From Halobacillus sp. Nhm2S1 (GTDB lineage: Bacteria; Bacillota; Bacilli; Bacillales; Halobacillaceae), in contig NZ_JAIEZV010000003.1 in the NCBI RefSeq assembly GCF_019599545.1, positions 124,001 to 188,000 of the forward strand: DNA of 64,000 nt. The letters are read 5' to 3'. Position numbers and translations under genes: made by a program. Below the pieces are notes generated by a model. The model was not told where the DNA came from. It saw only the letters and a program-made list of their open reading frames with translations, and made no database searches. Numbering within the stretch: position 1 is the stretch's first letter; every line of letters starts with the position of its first letter. Shown here one piece after another: positions 1 through 7,146 of the stretch.

Positions 1-340
1 ATGTTAATAGCCCTATTGATAGAAGTTTATTATTGAAGAAGCCTGAAGAATCTAAAAAGTTAAAAATCGTAAAACCTGACGAAAGGAAAGCTATAGCTAT
101 AGTGATACCTGCAATTGTTATCTTAGCTTTATCTTCAATTCCTTTATTTCTTTCTAATTCTTTGATTTGCAGTTTTTCTATTTGTTCAACTGTTAGATCA
201 GGATTATAAAACTCAGTGTCAGGTTGAGAGTTTATCTCTCTTTTATGTTCTAGAAGGTTCATCATTATTATTTTTGATTCTAAATTTGGAATTAATTTGG
301 ACACAACCCAATATAGTACGCAGTTATTTAAGATATACAT
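1..340 (-). CDS. Partial membrane protein next to graspetide genes
   Basis: An open frame runs off the left edge; 113 codons are visible from an ATG at 340. An in-frame ATG pair at 260-265 is an alternative start, and neither has a strong ribosome binding site. The product has a possible first hydrophobic segment (YILNNCVLYWVVSKLI), a charged helical stretch (VEQIEKLQIKELERNKGIEDKA) and a clear membrane segment (ITIAGITIAIAFLSSG), then continues beyond the edge. The ERNKGIEDKA-then-membrane layout resembles small 2-4 TM proteins of unknown or effector-like role. It begins 10 bp after the ATP-grasp gene, so it is probably the third gene of that operon, possibly for export, immunity or sensing of the peptide. 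Function unknown. Confidence 0.55.
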   Translation of the reverse strand, partial: MYILNNCVLYWVVSKLIPNLESKIIMMNLLEHKREINSQPDTEFYNPDLTVEQIEKLQIKELERNKGIEDKAKITIAGITIAIAFLSSGFTIFNFLDSSGFFNNKLLSIGLLT

Positions 341-350
341 TCTAAATTTC

Positions 351-1328
351 TTATTTTTGAACATATTCTGAGCTCTCCAGAATAACACTTACTAGTGCCT
401 TATCTATCCTAAGATTGGCTTGTTCAACAAGCCATGCCCATTCACCCGTTGGATTTATTTCTATAAATACATATTTATTTCTTATAAAAACTAAGTCAAT
501 TGCTCCATAAATTAAATCTAGTTCCTTTACTAACTTTATGCATTTTTTCTCGATTTCCCTTGGCAACTTTATAGGATTATACGTAACATTATCCTTTCTT
601 AATCTCCAATCACCTTGAATACCTTTCATATCCTCTAATATACTAACGGCAAATACTAAATTATCAATTATAGTTACCCTGATATCAGTTTTAGGAAATA
701 AATATTCTTGAAAGAAGACGGGTGCTTTAGAAAGATCTTCATGTTGTATTTCAGCTTTAGTTATTACGTTTGTATAGGTAAAGGATTGATGGTCTCCATT
801 ATTTAAATAAACTGTATCTATCCCTTTAACGATTACATTCTCATTTTTTGGTTCAACTAAATTTAGGTATTCACCTGTATTAGTTACTTGTGTCTTTGGA
901 ATAATAAACCCAACTTGACTGGCCTTTTTCAACTGTACTGATTTATTTTCAGCAAAATAAATAGACCTGGGATGATTTATCCATTTACACTGTTCAAATA
1001 TCATCAATGATCGAATAAATGCAGTCCATTGTGATTGTGAAAGTGTATCTTCAACAGACATCCCATACATCGAAGTTTCTCTAAGATATGTAGGGCCTCT
1101 ATAATATATTGTGTTCAAAGAATCTTCTGAAATCATATAATGATTTCCATTAAATTTTATTTCTAAACTCGCCTTAATTGGGTCCATAATTAAATTAAGT
1201 TTAGATAAATCATCCGTATTTAATCGTAAGTACTTCTTTCTTTTCTCATATAAACAAGCAGAAATATAATCACATGCAAAATCATGTCTATTGGAAATAA
1301 TTAAGACTTCTGGTTTTATTACTGACAC
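351..1328 (-). CDS. ATP-grasp peptide ligase, MvdC/MvdD-like (graspetide maturase)
   Basis: This 325-residue protein fits ATP-grasp enzymes that form ester or amide macrocycles on ribosomal peptides. Visible marks are the N-terminal pre-grasp domain (VLIISNRHDFACDYI, then YLRLNTDDL), the family block WINHPRSIYFAENKSVQLKKA followed by GFIIPKTQVTN, an ATP-binding lysine in VIVKGID, FFQEYLFPKTDIRVT, and a Mg-binding tail (YGAIDLVF, FIEINPTGEWAWL). The GTG start lies 7 bp after the stop of the small precursor gene with its purine-rich sequence abutting the start, which suggests translational coupling. The enzyme would act in the cytosol on the 71-residue peptide encoded just upstream. The region is A+T-rich compared with the genes after 2.8 kb. 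Family assignment is fairly firm; the peptide product is inferred. Confidence 0.85.
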   Translation of the reverse strand: MSVIKPEVLIISNRHDFACDYISACLYEKRKKYLRLNTDDLSKLNLIMDPIKASLEIKFNGNHYMISEDSLNTIYYRGPTYLRETSMYGMSVEDTLSQSQWTAFIRSLMIFEQCKWINHPRSIYFAENKSVQLKKASQVGFIIPKTQVTNTGEYLNLVEPKNENVIVKGIDTVYLNNGDHQSFTYTNVITKAEIQHEDLSKAPVFFQEYLFPKTDIRVTIIDNLVFAVSILEDMKGIQGDWRLRKDNVTYNPIKLPREIEKKCIKLVKELDLIYGAIDLVFIRNKYVFIEINPTGEWAWLVEQANLRIDKALVSVILESSEYVQK

Positions 1329-1335
1329 CTTTTAA

Positions 1336-1551
1336 TTACATCCCCTTTTGGTCTTCACCAGTTTCTCTATCTGCTTTTTTCGTACCTGCTATAGGCTTAT
1401 TAGGGTCATTTGAATTCACTAAAAATTCATAGCCGTTATCTTCCTGTTTCAACCATGCGCCTTTTTCAAAATCATAAAAACATCCACTAGGCGAAAGGTC
1501 TTGTCTTTCATCTTTGAATATGAACGCTTTCTTTAACAATAAATGATTCAT
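1336..1551 (-). CDS. Putative graspetide precursor peptide
   Basis: The 71-residue product is preceded by an excellent AGGAGG at 8 bp and sits directly upstream of the ATP-grasp gene, the usual order for graspetide loci. The first about 50 residues look like a leader (FIFKDERQDL, then GCFYDFEKGAWL). The C-terminal end, GTKKADRETGEDQKGM, concentrates the residues graspetide ligases join: Thr and Lys donors and Asp and Glu acceptors. No microviridin PFFARFL leader motif is present, so it would belong to another graspetide class. No protease or dedicated ABC exporter is visible in the window. Precursor status is inferred from context and composition. Confidence 0.75.
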   Translation of the reverse strand: MNHLLLKKAFIFKDERQDLSPSGCFYDFEKGAWLKQEDNGYEFLVNSNDPNKPIAGTKKADRETGEDQKGM

Positions 1552-1945
1552 ATTTACCTCCTATATTCACTTCACTGTTTAATTCATAGTGCTGCATCTT
1601 ATTTCTCATTTCTATAAGGTAATTTACTCCTTCTCTTAACTCGCTACTTATCTCATAATCAAAAAGTAAATCCAACCTTCTTAATGCTTCACTTAACCTA
1701 ACAGTATTATCCGTTGTTGCATTACTTCTTTAGCTTTCATAAAGGTATCCTGTTAGTAATATTAAATACTAACTTTCATTCATTAAGATATTTTTATATA
1801 AGGTTTCAAAAGCATAATTAAATGCAGAATAGAATCTTTTACATTATGTTCTACACCCTCCTTTAATTTTTTCTAAACATAGATAAGATTGCCTTAAGGA
1901 ATCTACACCGTTTGTAAAAGATAATACTCTGAATATCAATCAGCT
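1508..1945 (-). pseudogene. Decayed HEPN-like gene
   Basis: One minus-strand frame keeps protein-like sequence across several stops: TNGVDSLRQSYLCLEKIK, stop, CKRFYSAFNYAFETLYKNIL, stop, a further stop, then TDNTVRLSEALRRLDLLFDY and LREGVNYLIEMRNKMQHYE. The last block carries R-N-x-x-x-H (RNKMQH), the catalytic-type signature of HEPN RNase domains, after a helix of the sort seen in HEPN proteins of toxin and abortive-infection systems. With at least three in-frame stops it cannot encode a full protein. Its 3' end overlaps the start of the precursor gene. Boundaries are approximate and the family call rests on pattern only. Confidence 0.45.
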
Positions 1946-2032
1946 CTTAATTCATTTGGATATGTTCATTATACTAATTTTTCCAATAAAAACTATTCTT
2001 TCATTTAATTTTTTCATACCTTGTTCCATTAA

Positions 2033-2094
2033 TTATCTCGAAACTGAGTCTTCAACTAACCTGCCCGTTAACGGAAGACTCAGTTTCGAGATAA
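2033..2094. repeat. Perfect 21-bp inverted repeat with 20-nt loop
   Basis: The arms at 2033-2053 and 2074-2094 are exact reverse complements, beginning TTATCTCGAAACTGAG on the left. The loop contains CGTTAACG. There is no T-run on either side as in a terminator, although a real terminator sits next to it. It lies between the A+T-rich graspetide region and the next gene, so it may be the end of a lost mobile element or a recombination scar. Confidence 0.7.
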
Positions 2095-2097
2095 ATT

Positions 2098-2145
2098 AAA
2101 AACCAGTATTGTTCTCCTCTTTTATCAGGGGAACAGTACTGGTTT
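2098..2145 (-). terminator. Terminator of the 100-residue hypothetical gene
   Basis: On the minus strand AAACCAGTACTGTTC pairs with an 18-nt arm ending in ACTGGTTT, with only two mismatches, and is followed by TTTTTAATTT. It lies 80 bp past the stop at 2226. Confidence 0.7.
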
Positions 2146-2225
2146 GTTTACTTGAAATATCTTTGGTTATTTTTTGGTTTAACTGTGTAGAAAAGTAGTG
2201 GTTGACCATAACATAAAATACTAAG

Positions 2226-2528
2226 CTATTGAATCCTTTCAGAACGGAATTGCTTCGCGTGCTCTTTGGCAAACTTGATGATTTTATTGTAAGTTTTTTG
2301 TTCAAAATCCTTTTTGGATGGAATGTGTAACGTAGCATTGTCTTCATCGATAATTTTAATGCGTTCGCCGCCCCTGACATAAAGGGTAACGTATAGAAAT
2401 GGTTCTCTCATCCCTAGTTCTACCCGTAATTCTTTCGGAAACTCTGCCGTTATGATGACACGATCCTCCACTTGCTTTAAACTCAACTGACTATGAAACT
2501 TCAGGTTCTCAATCCCATTTATTTGCAA
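2226..2528 (-). CDS. Hypothetical protein, 100 residues
   Basis: The product is MQINGIENLKFHSQL... with a predicted beta-rich middle (RVIITAEFP, PFLYVTLYVRGGERIKIID) and a basic helical C-terminus (NKIIKFAKEHAKQFRSERIQ). It has no signal peptide or membrane segment. I do not recognise the family. An overlapping frame on the same strand (2096-2380) is a shadow. A terminator follows at 2098-2145. Base composition is intermediate between the A+T-rich left end and the lysine cluster, and its ribosome binding site is weak. Confidence 0.5.
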   Translation of the reverse strand: MQINGIENLKFHSQLSLKQVEDRVIITAEFPKELRVELGMREPFLYVTLYVRGGERIKIIDEDNATLHIPSKKDFEQKTYNKIIKFAKEHAKQFRSERIQ

Positions 2529-2721
2529 CTATACGCACTCCCCGTTTTTCATTATACATACCTAATCATACGTTCTTTTAAACTCATTATCTGTCGTTTG
2601 TTGCTTTATTCACAAAGCTTTAACAAACCGTCCAGCTTACACCTAGGATAACCGTTTTCATTCTTTCGTTCCTAAACTCCATGTAAAAATTTCTACAGAT
2701 ATGTGAAGTATTGAGCATCAC

Positions 2722-2756
2722 ACCTGGTACAAGGAGTTTGTCTGTTAGTACCAGGT
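2722..2756. repeat. REP-like palindrome (ACCTGGTAC / GTACCAGGT)
   Basis: ACCTGGTAC at 2722-2730 is repeated in inverted form at 2748-2756 around a 17-nt spacer, and the right arm continues GTACCAGGTACAG. The same word occurs near 19.72 kb as GGTACCTGGTACC. Short GGTNCCTGGNACC palindromes are common intergenic repeats in Bacillaceae. No function follows from the sequence. Confidence 0.5.
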
Positions 2757-2782
2757 ACAGGAATAAACTTCTTCATCCCTGG

Positions 2783-2821
2783 TTACAAAAAACAAAAAGA
2801 CCGGACAAAAGTCCAGTCTTT
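2783..2821 (-). terminator. Terminator of the lysine-degradation operon
   Basis: On the minus strand AAAGACTGGAC, loop TTTT, GTCCGGTCTTT, then TTGTTTTTTG. It begins 8 bp past the stop of the lysine dehydrogenase-like gene. Confidence 0.9.
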
Positions 2822-2828
2822 ATCTAAC

Positions 2829-3974
2829 CTACGCCTGTTCTCTAATCACAACCCCGCGTCTCATCATTTCATCAATATACACATCGCCGGGCACGATCGT
2901 TTCCGGTGGGCATACCCCCCGTTTCGTGATTGTTCCGTCGCCGATCATTTGCGCGACGACAGAGATGGTGTTCGCTGTAGCGCGGGCCATTGCTGTGACG
3001 TTCGTCGCCCTGTCTTTATAAGTGACCATTTCGTATTCACAAGCTTTACGCACTCCGTCCTTCTCACCACCAACGATCACACGGAGCAATACGGCATCGT
3101 CTTTATCCTTCAGTTCAAGAAGGGGATCGATGCTCTTCAGCAGCACTTCCCTCGTCTTGATTTCCGTTCCGCGGATATTGACGACTTGATCAGCGCCCGT
3201 CAGGTTGAGATCCACGAGCAGTTTCATTTTCTCTGCGTGACCGGGATAGCGGATCGTCTTGTATTCGAGACTGTCGATGTGCGGGTACGACTTTAACAAG
3301 GTCGACGTCCCGCCAGAGGTATGGAAAGCTTCGAGTGGTCCGAAGCGTTCAAAATAGATGTTTTCAATTTCCGTCAACGACTCGACTTCCCTGAGTTTTC
3401 CATCTCTGATGATCGTTGAAGGATCGGAGTAATGATCCAGCAGCCCTTCCATGGAAAACACGTGGTTGTACTCAAGCGGCGGGTCCGGCCTTACCGGAAT
3501 GCCGCCTACGAACAGTCGGATCGATTCTAGTTTATCAAGCTTGCCTGCGCCGTATCCTGATAAAATATTGATCATACCAGGAGCGACACCTAAATCCGGG
3601 ATGACCGTCACTCCGGCTTCTTTTGCCTGTGCATCGAGCTCCAGTACTTTGTCGGTAATGTGACCGATGTGTCCACCCAAATCAACAGAATGGCACCCGA
3701 CTTGGATCGCTGTTTTTGCGACAATTTCATTGAAGGAGTAGAAAAGGGCATTGATGACCACATCATAGTTTCTTATGAACTCTGCAAGTTCGGCCTTATT
3801 TCCGGCATCCACTTTGAATCCTTGTATTTTGGAAGAGTTCAATGAATCAGAAACCCGTTGCGCACGGTCGAGATCGATATCGGCGAGTCCGACTTTCTCC
3901 ACTCCCGAACTGTGGACGAGATCGCGCGCCGCTTCTTTTCCCATCAATCCAGACCCTAGAACAGCTACTTTCAT
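2829..3974 (-). CDS. L-lysine 6-dehydrogenase-like protein (saccharopine dehydrogenase family)
   Basis: The 381-residue protein begins with a Rossmann nucleotide fold ([17 protein letters not shown]), then [27 protein letters not shown] and [15 protein letters not shown], typical of saccharopine dehydrogenase-like reductases. Its length is that of the Geobacillus-type L-lysine 6-dehydrogenase, which oxidises lysine with NAD to 2-aminoadipate 6-semialdehyde (in equilibrium with the cyclic imine). The start at 3974 has AAAGGAG at 9 bp; the longer frame from 3983 would begin inside that site. It is the last gene of a four-gene operon, 27 bp after the aldehyde dehydrogenase. A saccharopine-forming or other amino acid dehydrogenase role cannot be excluded, but no lysine-ketoglutarate reductase is nearby, and the neighbours supply every later step from aminoadipate semialdehyde. 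Confidence 0.75.
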   Translation of the reverse strand: MKVAVLGSGLMGKEAARDLVHSSGVEKVGLADIDLDRAQRVSDSLNSSKIQGFKVDAGNKAELAEFIRNYDVVINALFYSFNEIVAKTAIQVGCHSVDLGGHIGHITDKVLELDAQAKEAGVTVIPDLGVAPGMINILSGYGAGKLDKLESIRLFVGGIPVRPDPPLEYNHVFSMEGLLDHYSDPSTIIRDGKLREVESLTEIENIYFERFGPLEAFHTSGGTSTLLKSYPHIDSLEYKTIRYPGHAEKMKLLVDLNLTGADQVVNIRGTEIKTREVLLKSIDPLLELKDKDDAVLLRVIVGGEKDGVRKACEYEMVTYKDRATNVTAMARATANTISVVAQMIGDGTITKRGVCPPETIVPGDVYIDEMMRRGVVIREQA

Positions 3975-4001
3975 AGTCCGCACTCCTTTTTCTCTATAAA
4001 A

Positions 4002-5498
4002 TTACTCGACATCAATTTGGGCACGCTGCAATTTCCCGCTGAAATCGACGTACACCGCTTTCCATTCGGTGAACACATCGAGGGCAACCACGCCAGAATC
4101 TCTGTGGCCGTTTCCGGTCCCCTTCGTACCGCCGAACGGCAGATGGATTTCAGCTCCTGTCGTCCCTGCATTCACGTACACGATGCCTGTATCTAAATCC
4201 CGCTGAGCAGCGAATACTTGGTTCACATTTTGAGTGAAAATCGAGCTCGACAAGCCGAATTCTACACCGTTGTTAATTTCGACGGCTTCTTCAAAACTTT
4301 TCACAGGAATCAAGGAAACGACCGGCCCGAAGATCTCTTCCTGGGCGATGCGCATATCCGGTTTCACGTCCGTGAATAACGTCGGAGCGAAGTAGTTCCC
4401 TTTTTTGTGATCCCCGTTTTCCATAATGTAGCCACCGGTCAGAAGTTTGGCTCCTTCTTCTTTCCCGACACTAATGTAGCTTTTCACTTTTTCAAGGCCC
4501 GCACGGTTGATGATCGGTCCGACTTTGATCGATTCATCAAGGCCATTTCCGATGGAAAGTTTAGCGATCTCCCTCTGCAGGCGTTCTTCCAGTTCATCTT
4601 TGACTTTTTCGTGGACCATCACACGGCTGCATGCGGTGCAGCGCTGGCCGCTAGTCCCATAGGCACTCCACAGAATCCCTTCGACGGCAAGGGACAAGTC
4701 GGCATCATCCATGACGATTACGCCGTTTTTCCCGCCCATTTCTAGGGAAACTTTCTTCAGCCGCTGGCCGCATTTCGCTGCGATGCCGCGACCGACTTCA
4801 TTGGAGCCTGTAAAAGAAATGACCCGGATGTCGTCCTGCTCAATCATCGCTTCGCCTACCGTGGATCCCGAGCCGAACACAACGTTGATAACGCCTTTCG
4901 GCAACCCGGCTTCTTCAAAAATTTTCGCAAGTTCATACGCCATGATCGGGGTTTCTGTGGCTGGCTTCCACACGACCGCGTTCCCGGCAACGATTGCAGG
5001 GAAGGACTTCCATGTGGCAATTGCGATTGGAAAGTTCCATGGCGTGATGATGCCGACGACGCCGACAGGGGCCCGGACGCTCATCGCGAATTTATCCTTC
5101 AACTCTGAAGGTGTCGTCTGCCCGAACAATCGGCGTCCTTCCCCGGCCATGTAGAAGGCCATATCGATCCCTTCCTGCACTTCTCCCCGTGCTTCTTCAA
5201 TGACTTTTCCGTTCTCCATCGTCAACAACTGGGAGAGACGCTCTTTTCGTTCTTTCATGATCGAGCCGACCCGGTACAATACTTCTGCTCTCTGCGGTGC
5301 CGGTACGAGGGCCCAGCTTTTCTGTGCTTTTTTTGCAGCACTTGTCGCCTTTTCTACATCAGAAGCTGCCGATAACGGGACGTTCACCAACGTTTCCGAT
5401 GTCGCCGGATTGATGACGGCTGTCGCCTTGCCGGAAGACGGCTCCTCCCATTTTCCATCTATGAAATTCTTTAACTGCTCTTCATGAATCAATGTCAC
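4002..5498 (-). CDS. NAD(P)-dependent aldehyde dehydrogenase, probable aminoadipate/glutarate semialdehyde oxidation
   Basis: A complete 498-residue ALDH-superfamily enzyme. Visible key residues are Asn155 in TPWNFP, Lys178 in VWKPA, Glu253 in SLEMGGKN and nucleophilic Cys287 in SGQRCTAC. It belongs to the soluble semialdehyde dehydrogenase group related to B. subtilis YcbD. The GTG start overlaps the stop of the upstream thiamine-diphosphate enzyme in a GTGA junction, so the two are translationally coupled. In this cluster it would oxidise 2-aminoadipate 6-semialdehyde to 2-aminoadipate. It is also the only visible candidate to oxidise the glutarate semialdehyde released by the decarboxylase, so it may serve two steps. 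The enzyme class is certain; the substrates are inferred from context. Confidence 0.9.
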   Translation of the reverse strand: MTLIHEEQLKNFIDGKWEEPSSGKATAVINPATSETLVNVPLSAASDVEKATSAAKKAQKSWALVPAPQRAEVLYRVGSIMKERKERLSQLLTMENGKVIEEARGEVQEGIDMAFYMAGEGRRLFGQTTPSELKDKFAMSVRAPVGVVGIITPWNFPIAIATWKSFPAIVAGNAVVWKPATETPIMAYELAKIFEEAGLPKGVINVVFGSGSTVGEAMIEQDDIRVISFTGSNEVGRGIAAKCGQRLKKVSLEMGGKNGVIVMDDADLSLAVEGILWSAYGTSGQRCTACSRVMVHEKVKDELEERLQREIAKLSIGNGLDESIKVGPIINRAGLEKVKSYISVGKEEGAKLLTGGYIMENGDHKKGNYFAPTLFTDVKPDMRIAQEEIFGPVVSLIPVKSFEEAVEINNGVEFGLSSSIFTQNVNQVFAAQRDLDTGIVYVNAGTTGAEIHLPFGGTKGTGNGHRDSGVVALDVFTEWKAVYVDFSGKLQRAQIDVE

Positions 5499-7141
5499 TT
5501 TGATTCTCCCCCTTTTTTTCTTAATTGGCTGATCGTTTTGGATAAGGATATTTGTTCTGGATCGGTCTCTACTTCAATCACCACAGGCTTGTCCAGGACC
5601 AGTGCCTGATCCAGGGCTTGTCTGAACTCTCCCGCCGTTTTCACTAGAAAACCGGCAGCGCCTACATTTTCCGCCACTTTCGAAAAGGCGACCTCCCCTA
5701 AATCCGTACCGATGACTTCGCCCGGATAATGGATTTCCTGATGCATGCGGATCGTTCCGTACATCCGGTTATTGAAAACGATGCTGATGATTGGAATGTC
5801 ATAGCGGACCGCCGTCTCAAGCTCCTGAATCGTCATCATGAAGCCACCATCGCCCGAAAGGGAAACGACCTTCTTTTCAGGTTTCGCAAGTTTCGCCCCC
5901 AGAGCTGCCGGCATGCCGTACCCCATTGCGCCGGACGTGGGTCCTATATATCGATGTTTCTTAAATTGAAAATACGTATGCAGCCAGCCGGCGAAATTCC
6001 CCGCATCGTTCGTCAGGATACTGTCTTCCGGCAGGTTTTCTTGAAGAAGCGAAATCACTTCCCCGTTCAAGTTTTTGCGACCATCGGTAACGAGCGTCGC
6101 TTCATATGCTTTCCGCCGCGCGCTTGTCCACGAAATTAAATCCCTTCCGTAGGCGGCATCAGCTAGTGCTTCAAGCATTTCCCCTGCATCCGCTACAATG
6201 CCTACTGCAGGAGGATAGACTTTGCCAAGGACACGGTCATCGATGTCACAGTGGATTAAGGTCTGCCCTTTTAAAAGCGAATAGTCCTGGGTCGTCACTT
6301 CCGAAAGTCTTGTCCCAACAGCGAGCACCGTATCCGCCTGAGAGATCGTCTCCAGAATGTTCGGATGGGTGCCGAGCCCGAGATGACCACAATAGTGGAT
6401 GTCGTCGTTCGGAAAAACATCATGACGTCGGAATGCACTCACAATCGGCGCTCCCCATTTGTAAGCGAGCCGTTTCAAAGCCATTTCTGCACCCGCAAGC
6501 TTCACTCCCCCACCCGCTAAAATCAGCGGACGTTCAGCCAGACGGAGGCGGTCGACCACCTCAATGACCTCTTGATCCGAAGGCTTTGGTGCCGGCCTTT
6601 TCACCACAGGGCCGAACGACATGAGCGCTTCTTTTTTCAAAACATCTTCAGGCAGAGCAATGACGACAGGTCCAGGCCTTCCCGACATGGCGATCCGAAG
6701 CGCCCGTTGGATGAGTTCCGGAGTCCGGGGCGGTTCGCGGATTTCAGCCACCCATTTAGCGATGGGTCGGAAGAAAGCTTCAAGGTCGACTTCCTGGAAG
6801 CCTTCACGTCCACTGAAGTTCGTGTGCACCTGACCGAGGAGGACGACCATGGGTGTGGAGTCCTGGTAGGCCGTATGAACACCGATCGCAAGGTTGCTCG
6901 CACCAACGCCCCTCGTCGCCATCACAACACCTGGAGTTCCACTCGCTTTTGCGTACCCTTCCGCCATGAAAGCGGCCCCGCCTTCGTGCCTGGCCGAGAT
7001 GAGCTCCATGTCCGGCTCTTTCAAAATGGCATCCATCACAGGGAGATAGCTTTCCCCTGGTACGCAGAACACTTTGGAAATGCCTTGTCTCTTTAGACAG
7101 GAGACAATCGCTTCAGCGCTCGTCATCTGGCGTTCGTCCAT
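5495..7141 (-). CDS. Thiamine-diphosphate-dependent enzyme, candidate 2-oxoadipate decarboxylase
   Basis: This 548-residue protein has the three-domain layout of the acetolactate synthase/2-oxoacid decarboxylase family: an N-terminal pyrimidine-binding domain with catalytic Glu53 (ARHEGGAAFMAEGYA), a middle domain (RPLILAGGGV), and a C-terminal diphosphate domain with GDG at 430-432 and NN at 457-458. The start has AAAGGAGG at 9 bp, 5 bp after the aminotransferase stop. No acetolactate synthase small subunit or branched-chain gene is nearby, so acetolactate synthesis is unlikely. Set between an aminotransferase and an aldehyde dehydrogenase, decarboxylation of 2-oxoadipate to glutarate semialdehyde is the simplest reading. 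Benzoylformate-, oxalyl- or sulfo-type substrates are not excluded by sequence alone. Confidence 0.8.
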   Translation of the reverse strand: MDERQMTSAEAIVSCLKRQGISKVFCVPGESYLPVMDAILKEPDMELISARHEGGAAFMAEGYAKASGTPGVVMATRGVGASNLAIGVHTAYQDSTPMVVLLGQVHTNFSGREGFQEVDLEAFFRPIAKWVAEIREPPRTPELIQRALRIAMSGRPGPVVIALPEDVLKKEALMSFGPVVKRPAPKPSDQEVIEVVDRLRLAERPLILAGGGVKLAGAEMALKRLAYKWGAPIVSAFRRHDVFPNDDIHYCGHLGLGTHPNILETISQADTVLAVGTRLSEVTTQDYSLLKGQTLIHCDIDDRVLGKVYPPAVGIVADAGEMLEALADAAYGRDLISWTSARRKAYEATLVTDGRKNLNGEVISLLQENLPEDSILTNDAGNFAGWLHTYFQFKKHRYIGPTSGAMGYGMPAALGAKLAKPEKKVVSLSGDGGFMMTIQELETAVRYDIPIISIVFNNRMYGTIRMHQEIHYPGEVIGTDLGEVAFSKVAENVGAAGFLVKTAGEFRQALDQALVLDKPVVIEVETDPEQISLSKTISQLRKKGGESK

Positions 7142-7146
7142 AGACG

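Noticed and set aside
2096-2380. 94-codon minus-strand frame
   Set aside because: Overlaps a better 100-codon gene on the same strand and runs through the terminator hairpin.
2829-3974. Saccharopine-forming role for the lysine dehydrogenase-like gene
   Set aside because: No lysine-ketoglutarate reductase is present, and length and neighbours fit direct lysine 6-dehydrogenation better; not strictly excluded.
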